64,000 bases of DNA, from the IMG/VR virus record IMGVR_UViG_3300045282_000112, positions 1-64,000 of that record, one strand, 5' to 3'. This DNA comes from a virus. Below are positions 40,003 through 47,733 of this stretch, in pieces; position 1 is the first letter of the stretch; each line of letters opens with the position of its first letter. Under the pieces are notes generated by a model that worked only from the letters and a program-made list of their open reading frames with translations, did not search any database and was not told the DNA's origin. The position numbers were made by a program, and so were the translations under genes.

Positions 40003-40526
40003 CAGAAGCGCGCCCAGACGCGCGAGAACTGTTCAAGCACGCCCTCGGCGACACGCTCCATCGCATCGGGCAGCAGCTCGGCACCAGCCCGCAGCATGCT
40101 GTCGGTGATGCTCAGCCGCTCGATGCGACAGCGGCAATTTGGGTGCGCCGGGTAGATGTCCATCACGTCGATGATCCGGTAGACGACGCCATCACGCGGC
40201 CCGCAGATCGGGCAGACCTTCTCGTCGCGGCTGGTGACCCACTCGACGTAGGTGACCATCTTCTCGTCGGACGAGATGCCGAAGCTTGGCAGCAAGGCAC
40301 TCGCCTCGCGGCTGGTAAGCGCCGACGCGATCACCTGCGGCGGCACTTCGGGGAAGTCTTTGGCGATCTCATCGACCACGTCATTGAACAGTGCGTGCCC
40401 ACTGTTGTTGACCTCGATGGGGATCGCCCGCTCGATCTCGCCTTGGCTGATCGTCACGGCGTAGTGGTATTGCGCCTGCAGCAGACTGGTATCGATGCCA
40501 AGCACCAATACCTCGATGTCAGCCAT
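40002..40526 (-). CDS. Short MuF-like C-terminal domain protein
   Basis: 174 residues. The second half is the C-terminal MuF/SPP1 gp7 zinc-like module: E-W-V-T-S-R-D-E-K-V-C-P-I-C-G-P-R-D-G and Y-P-A-H-P-N-C-R-C. It lacks the usual long N-terminal head-morphogenesis region, and a second, longer MuF-like gene lies at 49963. May be a minor head component or a stand-alone ancestor of MuF effectors. Confidence 0.75.
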   Translation of the reverse strand: MADIEVLVLGIDTSLLQAQYHYAVTISQGEIERAIPIEVNNSGHALFNDVVDEIAKDFPEVPPQVIASALTSREASALLPSFGISSDEKMVTYVEWVTSRDEKVCPICGPRDGVVYRIIDVMDIYPAHPNCRCRIERLSITDSMLRAGAELLPDAMERVAEGVLEQFSRVWARF

Positions 40527-40741
40527 CAGAAGCGGCGCACCGTGAAGGGTCGCGGCGGATCAACTGGCTGCGCGGCCGGTTGCCAGTTCTTGCTGATGGT
40601 CGCCCTGCCGACGCGAATGTCGTCGCCAATCGAGCGCGCCATCTCACCCATGTGTGCACGCAGTGCCGTGTTGTCACCACGCTTCAGCGCGCTGACCATG
40701 CGGCTGCCTATCTCGCGGCGCTGTCCACATCCACACCCCAT
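40526..40741 (-). CDS. Small hypothetical protein (71 aa)
   Basis: ATG 40741 with AGGAG 8 nt upstream (an in-frame start at 40750 also exists). N-terminus M-G-C-G-C-G-Q-R-R has two cysteines; otherwise basic and helical. Shares an A with the next start (TGATG). Head-region protein of unknown role. Confidence 0.65.
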   Translation of the reverse strand: MGCGCGQRREIGSRMVSALKRGDNTALRAHMGEMARSIGDDIRVGRATISKNWQPAAQPVDPPRPFTVRRF

Positions 40742-40746
40742 GACGA

Positions 40747-40932
40747 TCACTCCTGCGGCTGTTGCTCTGGCGCAGGGTCTTGCTTGTTGAGCCCTGCGTC
40801 ATCGCGCGGGTCCTCGGTGGGCTTGGTGCCGCCCGGGTGCGCGCCGGGAGAGATGCCGCCGCTGGCAGGCGCGTAGGTGCCCTCGCGGACCTTCTCTTTG
40901 CGGTCTTGCTTGTCATCCTTGTCGTCTGCCAT
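40747..40932 (-). CDS. Small charged hypothetical (61 aa)
   Basis: K/D/E/P-rich, apparently disordered; A-S-G-G-I-S-P-G-A-H-P-G-G-T-K-P. GGAG 6 nt upstream. Located immediately after the DUF3102 relic. Confidence 0.6.
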   Translation of the reverse strand: MADDKDDKQDRKEKVREGTYAPASGGISPGAHPGGTKPTEDPRDDAGLNKQDPAPEQQPQE

Positions 40933-40957
40933 TGGTCTCTCCTATTTAGGACAGTCA

Positions 40958-41003
40958 CAGGCAAATTACTCATTATGGGTAATTTGCCGAACCGCTCAGA
41001 CAA
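40958..41003 (-). pseudogene. Relic fragment of DUF3102 gene
   Basis: The minus strand still reads E-R-F-G-K-L-P-I-M-S-N-L-P, matching E-R-F-G-G-K-L-R-I-M-S-N-L-P of the gene at 1-286, with one deleted codon, one silent change and one R-to-P change. It begins inside the last codons of the DUF4054 gene and has no start or domain of its own. It also forms GGCAAATTAC-N9-GTAATTTGCC. Confidence 0.7.
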
Positions 41004-41493
41004 CCAGCACAGCTGGCTTGTTCACTTTCAGAAGCTCTAAGTAACGTTGCCCATACGGCGTCGAGGTGAGCCCGTATTGGTCGCCGATGCCTGCACCGCT
41101 GCTGCCCTGCGCTGTCTGCTTCGCCGTCGGCGGGTTGAAGCTCACCGACATGCTCTCAAAGTGCAGCGAGGTGACCGAGCCGCCGGGGATGAGAATGGTG
41201 TTGCCCTCGTCGTCGGTCACCACGTCGGGCACCAGCGTCGCGGCGAACAAGGCCAGCATCAGGTAGTGAGCCGCGAGGTAGCCGATGGCCTTGGTGCAAT
41301 CAAAACATGCCGTGTCGATCCACGTGCTGTCGGCCCAGCACGAGGCGTCGTTGATGGCGTTCTCAATCGCGCCGTCGCTGATGTTGGCGAACTCGGGGAA
41401 GCGTGCCCTGAACTGCTCGACGGTCGGCGGCTCGCATGGCAGCGAGGAGACGCCGATGTTGATCGGCCATCCGGGCATAAGGCTGTAGCTCAT
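40996..41493 (-). CDS. DUF4054 head-tail connector-like protein
   Basis: 165 residues. N-terminus T-V-E-Q-F-R-A-R-F-P-E-F-A-N-I-S-D-G-A-I-E and Y-L-A-A-H-Y-L-M-L match DUF4054, a small protein found among neck genes. The C-terminal stop codon lies within the DUF3102-like fragment. Confidence 0.75.
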   Translation of the reverse strand: MSYSLMPGWPINIGVSSLPCEPPTVEQFRARFPEFANISDGAIENAINDASCWADSTWIDTACFDCTKAIGYLAAHYLMLALFAATLVPDVVTDDEGNTILIPGGSVTSLHFESMSVSFNPPTAKQTAQGSSGAGIGDQYGLTSTPYGQRYLELLKVNKPAVLVV

Positions 41494-41954
41494 GTGCCGA
41501 AGCGCCTCCGCGCGGCGATGTGGTGCGGTCGTGGCGGCCAGTCAGTGGTCATGTGCGGGTGGTCAGTGAACGCGCCGTAATGGTCGGGCCACTCGATCAC
41601 CTGCATGTGCAGCACCTTGCCAGTAATATGCGCCGTGTCGCCGCCCTCCTGTGCATACATGCCCGGGGGCGTCGGCAGGCGTGGGCTGCGGCAGAAGATG
41701 ATCCACGGCTCGCCGAGCAGCGGCTTGTAGATCGGGTTGCCTGCGCCGTTGCTCTTCGGCACCTGTTCGAAGAACAGCGGCGTGAATTGCTGGGCAGCGG
41801 CGTTGAAGTGTGGGAGGTCGCTGCCATCGTCGTCGTTGAGAAGCGTCTGATACGATGGCGCGACATTGCGCTTGATCGTCGCTGTCGCCTTGCCACGCAG
41901 CGGCGCTGTGCCGCTGAAGACTACATACGGCCCACCAATGAAGACGCCAGACAT
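41490..41954 (-). CDS. Head-region hypothetical (154 aa)
   Basis: ATGA overlap with DUF4054. Beta-rich, P/G/H-rich, ends R-R-R-F-G-T. No family recognised. Lies between the head fibre and connector genes, so probably virion-associated. Confidence 0.65.
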   Translation of the reverse strand: MSGVFIGGPYVVFSGTAPLRGKATATIKRNVAPSYQTLLNDDDGSDLPHFNAAAQQFTPLFFEQVPKSNGAGNPIYKPLLGEPWIIFCRSPRLPTPPGMYAQEGGDTAHITGKVLHMQVIEWPDHYGAFTDHPHMTTDWPPRPHHIAARRRFGT

Positions 41955-41964
41955 CGGCGCACCG

Positions 41965-44900
41965 TCATGGCGCGAAGGCGAAGGTCTTGGCTACGCCACC
42001 GACTTGCATCTTCAGCGCCGTGCCATCGAACCAGATAAGGCCATCGGTTGGCGCTGCTGGTGTGCTGACCGGCATTTGCACAGACGACGTGAACAGGCTG
42101 CGCAGCGATTTGGCGAGCGCCCCGATGTCGAGCGTGTTGTCCGTCTCAGGCACGAGATGGCTGCCTGTCGAGTGAGACATGCGCCACTTGGCCGTCGGGC
42201 CGTCGGAGCAGAAGACGAGGTCTTTCTGCACGCCACCGCTCAGTGCACCCACCTCGAAATTGAACTGGGCGGATGGGAGAGTGGGGTCCATGTAGTTGTC
42301 CCAGCCAAGCTGGGCGATCCCCTGCGGGGTTCCCGTGTGGTCATACAGGCCGATGGCTGCCCCATAGGTGGCCAGCATCTGCGGCTGTATGCTCATCACA
42401 TATATCCCGGTATCGATGTCCTCCACCGGGGTGTCACGACCGGGCGTGTTGGGCATCACGCTACGATCAAACGTGTGATCAACAGGATCGATGAAAGCGT
42501 TGCTGAGCAGGACGCCAATGTAGTTGGCGGCGTGACTGTAACCCAAGCCGCCGCCGATATACATGTTGCGCGAACGCAGGCCGATGATCGGCCCATCGTA
42601 GTCGGAGATGTTGAGAACTGTCGTGGGCGTCGTCTGGTCGGCGGCCTTCGACACGATGCTGCCGCCGGATACCGCGCTGTAGCCGCCTTCGGTCTTCGTC
42701 TCCAGCATCAGTCTGGGCGAGGACACGCCAACCTCGCCGGATGCATAGATGTTGCGCACCCGGTTGACCTCGGACCCGATGTCCACCGTGTTGCTCATCA
42801 CCGGGAGCAGGTGGCTGCCCAGCGAGTGGTGGATTTGCCAATACGGCGCACCATCCACGTCGGAGGCGAAATACACGTCGCCCTTCAGCGAGACAGCATT
42901 GATAGCTTTGACGCGCTTCTCGGGCGAGCCAATGTTGAGCGTGTTGTCCACCTCGGGGATGAAGTGGCCGCCGGTCGAGTGCGACACGCGCCACACGGGC
43001 ACATCCGTGTTAGTGCAGAAGGCAAGGTCTTTCGGTGTGCCGTAACTAGCGACCGCGAGTTGGAAGAAGCTCTTGTCCTCTGACCAAGCGAGGCCGCCGT
43101 AGCTGCTCTCGTAGTCGGACAGCGGGCCACTGGAGAACATATGAAAGTGGTCGTAGAAGTAAGACCCGACTGATGCCATCATCTGGATCAGTCGGCCACC
43201 ATTGGGCTGGCTCTCGATGGTGCTGTCATCATCAACGAAGAACATGATGACGTTGGCATCCAACCCATCCTCTTGTTCGTCACTGCCGCTGCCGCCGAAC
43301 TCTCCACCACCACCGCCACCGATGCTCATCTGACGCCACTTGTAACCCTCGGTGCCGTTGATGATCACGCCGCCGCTCATCATGTGCAGCGGTGGTGCCG
43401 TCCCTTCTGGTCCTTCCGGCGCGCCGGGGTCGCTCTGCCGCACTTGGATGGTGCCACCGCGCCACGTGTCCCCCCTCTCGCTCGTGGTGCCACCTGTGTC
43501 CGACAGGAGCAGCCTCGGAGTGCTGACGCTGGTGCCCGCGTGCACGTCACGCAGCCGGTTGGTGTGTGAACCAAGGTCCGACACGTTGTCGCGCCACGGC
43601 GTGATGTGTGGCTCGTGCCACGCACCGAAGGACCAGTTGGCGGTGATGTAGAGCGGCTTGCCCGCAAACTCACCTTGCCCCCACGCCTGCGCGCCGACGA
43701 GCCAGCCACCCGGCCCGCCACTGATGATCATGGCCTCACCCGGCAGGCTCAGGTCGTCAAGGTTGTTACCGAAGCCGTCGAGCCAAAGGCCAGAAGTGTA
43801 GTTGGGGTTGATAAATCCCACGTAGCCGAAGGCGTTGTAGAGCGTCTCAGTGCCGACGCTCTCGTAGCCCGCTGGTGGCGGCAGGACGACCTTGTCGGAT
43901 GTGAAGTTTTCCACGCCGAGACTGCCAGCGTGCACGGCGCGCACGCGATGCGTGGGATCACCGATGTCCTGCAAGTTGTCGGTGCCGGGGATGAGGTGAT
44001 TGCCGTTCGAGAACGCCATCGTCCACTTCGGCTGACTGTCATCGGCGCAGAACGCCAGATCGGCCTGTGAGGCCGTGACCGTTCCGCTCCAGAAGCCAAC
44101 CCTGATGTTGAAGCGGGTGGGAGCCTCTTGGTTGTCCCAACCAATCGTCGCATCCCAATTGTTGGTGTAGTCGTAGAAAGCTGCCTCACAGGCATAGAGG
44201 CCAAGGATACCGGCGTAACCGGGCGTGTAAGGATAGAGGTAGGCAACCAAGTTGCTTTTGACGGGATCAGGCGGGGCTGTTGAGCCGTAGTTGTCGCTGG
44301 CGTAGAAGTAGATACCATTGGTATCGACAGGGGGATTGTCACCCAGCATCCAAGGATCGGCGGTGCCAAGGTTGAGGGTGCGAAAGCGGATGTCAGGGTA
44401 ACCAAAATCCTCAAAGGTCATGTCGGTGTTGGAGAGCACTGCCGCTGCCGGAACGTCGGGGCGGTCAATGCGCTCGCTCACGACAGAGCCGCAATCGAGC
44501 AGGCCCTCCTGCTTCAACTTAACCAGTGGCGTATGCACCGTGGAGCCAGCATGGATATCGCGCACGCGATGCGCCTCGTCGCCAACGTCAACAACGTTGT
44601 CGGCGTTGGGCACGAGGTGGCTGCCGCGCGAGTGGGCGATCAGCCACTGCGCGATGTCGCCCTGCGAGCAGAAGGCCATGTCGGGCTGCACGCCCGGTTC
44701 GTCGGTCGCCCAGTTCTTGTCGAAGCCCAGTGTCAGGTTGAGCTTGTCCTTGGCGGCGCTCCAGCCGAACGAGAACGAGCGGTCGAACTCATCGTAGTCG
44801 TTGATGAACTCAACGGTGTTGGCGAGGCCAAGGAAGTAGCCGGTCTGCAAGATCAGCGACGGGACCGACGCATCGAGCGGTGCAGGCTGTGCATCGCTGT

Positions 44901-45546
44901 TGATCCAGTTGTCGTCGAGCCAGAAGCTGATCATGTTGCTATCGACGGCACCCGCCGAGAAGCCGCCGCCGACGTTGGTCATGCGCAGGCTGTAGGTAGG
45001 CGTGGCCGCACCCGGCACGCCAAGCGCCATCTCGCCGCCGCTGACCATGTGGATCGGGGCGACGGTCATGCCTTCCCTTGCGGAGGCATCTCTTGCGACA
45101 GAACTGGCAGCGCCAGCAGCGGGGGGCAGTGCTTGGATTGTGCCGCCCCCGATAGCACTATCCTCGAAAGGGGGCTGGAGCGCCATTTCGTCGTTGAGGT
45201 AGATGGCGCTCGCCACGTGCACGGTGCTGGCCATCGCCGTGGTCGGGATCGACAAGACGAAGTCGGCCCATTCCTTCGGGAAGCTCTGGTCGATGCCGAC
45301 GATGGTCACCACGTCGGCAGCCATCTCTTCTGGGGTGAGCGTCACCCGCACCAGCACCGAGCCAGCGGGCTGCACGACCGGCGCGATGGTCAGCGGCGCG
45401 AGGCCGTAGCCGTCCTTGTCGATCTTGAAGTCGCCCGCCGCGAGGCTCGGGTTTGCCTTGAACGTTCCGGGCATCGCCATGTCGGACAACGACACGCGCA
45501 GCACAAAATCCTCACCCTTGATCGGGGGGTTATACGGGGCAGCCAT
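41965..45546 (-). CDS. Large repetitive fibre, probably head fibre
   Basis: 1193 residues. The N-terminal ~110 residues form a distinct anchor (G-E-D-F-V-L-R-V-S-L-S-D ... P-K-E-W-A-D-F-V-L-S-I-P-T-T-A-M). The rest has six units ending S-x-G-x-H-L-V-P-x-x-D-N-x-x-D-I-G-x-x-x-H-R-V-R-x-I-H-A-G, separated by about 100-200-residue variable beta domains. Typical of trimeric phage fibres. Located among capsid genes rather than with the tail fibre at 20-25 kb, so a capsid-bound fibre is inferred. Confidence 0.8.
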   Translation of the reverse strand: MAAPYNPPIKGEDFVLRVSLSDMAMPGTFKANPSLAAGDFKIDKDGYGLAPLTIAPVVQPAGSVLVRVTLTPEEMAADVVTIVGIDQSFPKEWADFVLSIPTTAMASTVHVASAIYLNDEMALQPPFEDSAIGGGTIQALPPAAGAASSVARDASAREGMTVAPIHMVSGGEMALGVPGAATPTYSLRMTNVGGGFSAGAVDSNMISFWLDDNWINSDAQPAPLDASVPSLILQTGYFLGLANTVEFINDYDEFDRSFSFGWSAAKDKLNLTLGFDKNWATDEPGVQPDMAFCSQGDIAQWLIAHSRGSHLVPNADNVVDVGDEAHRVRDIHAGSTVHTPLVKLKQEGLLDCGSVVSERIDRPDVPAAAVLSNTDMTFEDFGYPDIRFRTLNLGTADPWMLGDNPPVDTNGIYFYASDNYGSTAPPDPVKSNLVAYLYPYTPGYAGILGLYACEAAFYDYTNNWDATIGWDNQEAPTRFNIRVGFWSGTVTASQADLAFCADDSQPKWTMAFSNGNHLIPGTDNLQDIGDPTHRVRAVHAGSLGVENFTSDKVVLPPPAGYESVGTETLYNAFGYVGFINPNYTSGLWLDGFGNNLDDLSLPGEAMIISGGPGGWLVGAQAWGQGEFAGKPLYITANWSFGAWHEPHITPWRDNVSDLGSHTNRLRDVHAGTSVSTPRLLLSDTGGTTSERGDTWRGGTIQVRQSDPGAPEGPEGTAPPLHMMSGGVIINGTEGYKWRQMSIGGGGGGEFGGSGSDEQEDGLDANVIMFFVDDDSTIESQPNGGRLIQMMASVGSYFYDHFHMFSSGPLSDYESSYGGLAWSEDKSFFQLAVASYGTPKDLAFCTNTDVPVWRVSHSTGGHFIPEVDNTLNIGSPEKRVKAINAVSLKGDVYFASDVDGAPYWQIHHSLGSHLLPVMSNTVDIGSEVNRVRNIYASGEVGVSSPRLMLETKTEGGYSAVSGGSIVSKAADQTTPTTVLNISDYDGPIIGLRSRNMYIGGGLGYSHAANYIGVLLSNAFIDPVDHTFDRSVMPNTPGRDTPVEDIDTGIYVMSIQPQMLATYGAAIGLYDHTGTPQGIAQLGWDNYMDPTLPSAQFNFEVGALSGGVQKDLVFCSDGPTAKWRMSHSTGSHLVPETDNTLDIGALAKSLRSLFTSSVQMPVSTPAAPTDGLIWFDGTALKMQVGGVAKTFAFAP

Positions 45547-45573
45547 GAGTTGATCCCTTCTACATTCAGAGGG

Positions 45574-45945
45574 TCACAGTGCGTGGGTGACTGTCGCCGC
45601 CGTCAGCGTGACGTTCTGGCCTACGGCGATTGTAAGACCGGGCAGGATCACGTCGGTGCCCGCCGTGCCGACGGTGAGACCGGTTAGGTGGGCGAGGCCA
45701 CCGCCGACGACGCCGGTCCTCACCTGCGCCTTGGCAGCGTCGCCCGCACCGACTGCGGGCACGGTGCCGAAGTCGAAGGCCAGCGTCCAAACACCGTTGG
45801 ACACAGTGCCGCCATCGTCCGCCAGCCCGAACGACACGAGCAGCACGTCGGTGGCTGAGAGGATTTCCAGCGTGCCATTGGCGAAGTGGTCACGCGTGAC
45901 GGTCATCCGCGTGTCCTTGAGTGACGGATCGTAATAGACGGGCAC
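45574..45945 (-). CDS. Putative virion beta protein
   Basis: 123 residues. D-P-S-L-K-D-T-R-M-T-V-T-R-D-H ... G-T-L-E-I-L-S ... V-W-T-L-A-F-D-F-G-T-V-P is a pattern I associate with small structural proteins next to phage major capsid genes; ends with I-A-V-G-Q-N-V-T-L-T-A-A-T-V-T-H-A. Likely capsid decoration or fibre-base protein. Confidence 0.65.
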   Translation of the reverse strand: MPVYYDPSLKDTRMTVTRDHFANGTLEILSATDVLLVSFGLADDGGTVSNGVWTLAFDFGTVPAVGAGDAAKAQVRTGVVGGGLAHLTGLTVGTAGTDVILPGLTIAVGQNVTLTAATVTHAL

Positions 45946-45956
45946 TGGCGTTCTCC

Positions 45957-46205
45957 CTACAGCTTGGCGCGGCCTTCGGGATGCGGGTGCTGCTCCTTGT
46001 TCTTGCTGCTACGCGCAGGAGCGCCACCGACGACCTCAAGGTCGCCGCCGCTCTCCCACGTCTCGGTCAGCCACGCTGCGGTGTGGTCGTCCACGTCGAT
46101 GTCGGCTTCCTCGCCGCCCGGAAGGATGACGTGGTGTTTGTTGGCCAAGTCGATGACCCCTCGGGGGCCAGTGCCATTGCTGTTCTTCAGGCTGATGAGA
46201 GCCAT
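45957..46205 (-). CDS. Small hypothetical after capsid gene (82 aa)
   Basis: ATG 46205 with AGGAG 9 nt upstream. Mid part I-L-P-G-G-E-E-A-D-I-D-V-D-D-H-T, basic C-terminus. Lies downstream of the capsid hairpin. Function unknown. Confidence 0.65.
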   Translation of the reverse strand: MALISLKNSNGTGPRGVIDLANKHHVILPGGEEADIDVDDHTAAWLTETWESGGDLEVVGGAPARSSKNKEQHPHPEGRAKL

Positions 46206-46226
46206 GTCTTTGTTCTCCTGTGCAAA

Positions 46227-46244
46227 GTTAGCCCGGAGGCTAAC
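46227..46244 (-). terminator. Hairpin just after the major capsid gene
   Basis: GTTAGCC-UCCG-GGCTAAC on the minus strand, 5 nt beyond the capsid stop codon, with a UNCG-like tetraloop and a short T-stretch (TTT). Likely a partial terminator or mRNA-end stabiliser. Confidence 0.6.
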
Positions 46245-46249
46245 GACCA

Positions 46250-47188
46250 CTAAATTCCGTCAACGTAGCGAACCGCGCCGGGGCGACGAACTTCGGCACC
46301 ACCAAGGCGGAAGATACCGGGGATGTCGAAAGTGATCGGGCCGGTCTGCCAGACGGGGAGGAACCTGTGCCGCATCGGGATGTGCATTTTCAGCACCGTC
46401 GGGTCGCGGCGGTAGACCATCATGCGCGCCGTGCCGCCCGCGCCTGCGGTCGCAAGCTGCCGCACCGCACGAATGGTGAGTGGCTGGCCCGTTTGCGCAG
46501 TGTAGACATTGTATTGTGACAGCCACTGCAAGATAGTCATATCAAGACTATCAGACAAACGCTTGGTGGCGATCAGCGAATACTGGTTGATCGGCAACAG
46601 GATTGTATTCGCGGTCTCGATGGTCAGCGAAGTGTTGTAGATGTCCGCCAGCGCGTTGTTAACGTCGCGCAGGATTTCATCTGCGGTCTTCACCGCCCAC
46701 GGGATGCCAGCCGCGCCTGCCTGTGCAACAGTGGCGGTGACACCTGCGGCATTGATGATGCCGGTCCACCCCTTCGTCGGGTCACCGACCATGGCGACGC
46801 GCTCGGTGAACTCCTCAGCCGCACGCACAGCTGCGCCAGCGCGCTCGGTGGTGAGGTTCCACCCGATCATCATCGCCTGACCGATCTCCTCAAGGGTATA
46901 TCGGTAGCCGATGGCCGCCATCTCGATGCCCTGTTCGTGGGCCGAGCGCTGCACATCAGCCAGCCGGATGTCGGTCGACATGTGGTGGAACCACTGTGCC
47001 TCACCCACCCGGTCGATGGAGTAGAAGGTGACGGACTTGGTCCACTCGGGCGCACTCTCGTCGATGGGGACGAGTGTCGGGTATTGGATTTCTGGATACT
47101 GAGTGCGGTAGACCTCGCTCTCAATATAGGCTGCTTGGTTGACCATAAAGGCCATCGCAGCCTGTGCATCCACGAATTGACGGGGCAT
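46250..47188 (-). CDS. Major capsid protein (DUF2184-like)
   Basis: 312 residues. Matches the DUF2184/encapsulin-like capsid pattern: R-V-G-E-A-Q-W near residue 60, I-R-L-A-D-V, Y-R-Y-T-L-E-E-I-G-Q-A-M-M-I-G, E-F-T-E-R-V-A-M-V-G-D, then L-L-P-I-N-Q-Y-S-L-I-A-T-K-R. The size, a hairpin after it and its place downstream of the scaffold/protease and cement genes support the call. Confidence 0.85.
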   Translation of the reverse strand: MPRQFVDAQAAMAFMVNQAAYIESEVYRTQYPEIQYPTLVPIDESAPEWTKSVTFYSIDRVGEAQWFHHMSTDIRLADVQRSAHEQGIEMAAIGYRYTLEEIGQAMMIGWNLTTERAGAAVRAAEEFTERVAMVGDPTKGWTGIINAAGVTATVAQAGAAGIPWAVKTADEILRDVNNALADIYNTSLTIETANTILLPINQYSLIATKRLSDSLDMTILQWLSQYNVYTAQTGQPLTIRAVRQLATAGAGGTARMMVYRRDPTVLKMHIPMRHRFLPVWQTGPITFDIPGIFRLGGAEVRRPGAVRYVDGI

Positions 47189-47245
47189 GCTTAACTTCTC
47201 CTTATCCTGAATAGCTGGTTGATGACACCCCGTTTTACTTTATAG

Positions 47246-47710
47246 CTAGGCAACAACGCTGTGGATGCGCAGCAAGGCAAGGCCGTTGGCTGCGCCGCCG
47301 CGCATCCACTGGGCATTCGCCACGATGTTGAGACCCGCGCTGCCGAAGAGACCGTTCACGTCAAACTTGACCGGGTCGCCTGCAGCGATTGCTGAGATGG
47401 GCCGCACCCAGATGTCACCACGCACCATCAGCGAGATGTTCTCGCCTGCGGCGTAGCCCTCTGGGGAGCGGGGAGGCTGCGTGATGTCACGGTAGCTGAC
47501 GCCCCGGAACAGTGCAGCGGTGCCGCCGATGATCACGCTGAGCGGATCGCTGGCAACCTTCAGGGAGCACGCCACTCCGAAGGGTATCCTGACGGTGGCG
47601 GCCTTATCCACGATGAAGCTGTCGCCGTCCCAGCCATGCTCTGTTGCAGGCTGGCCGGGCAACCCAATGGGCTGGGTGCCGGTATAGGTAGGTTGCAGGT
47701 TGACTGCCAT
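47246..47710 (-). CDS. Capsid cement/decoration-like protein
   Basis: 154 residues from ATG 47710 (AAAGGAA upstream). The composition and motifs (P-V-K-F-D-V-N-G-L-F, G-A-A-N-G-L-A-L-L-R-I) fit phage structural cement proteins encoded between protease/scaffold and major capsid genes. Expected to stabilise the shell. Confidence 0.72.
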   Translation of the reverse strand: MAVNLQPTYTGTQPIGLPGQPATEHGWDGDSFIVDKAATVRIPFGVACSLKVASDPLSVIIGGTAALFRGVSYRDITQPPRSPEGYAAGENISLMVRGDIWVRPISAIAAGDPVKFDVNGLFGSAGLNIVANAQWMRGGAANGLALLRIHSVVA

Positions 47711-47733
47711 TGTCGTTCCTTTCCGAATAGGGC

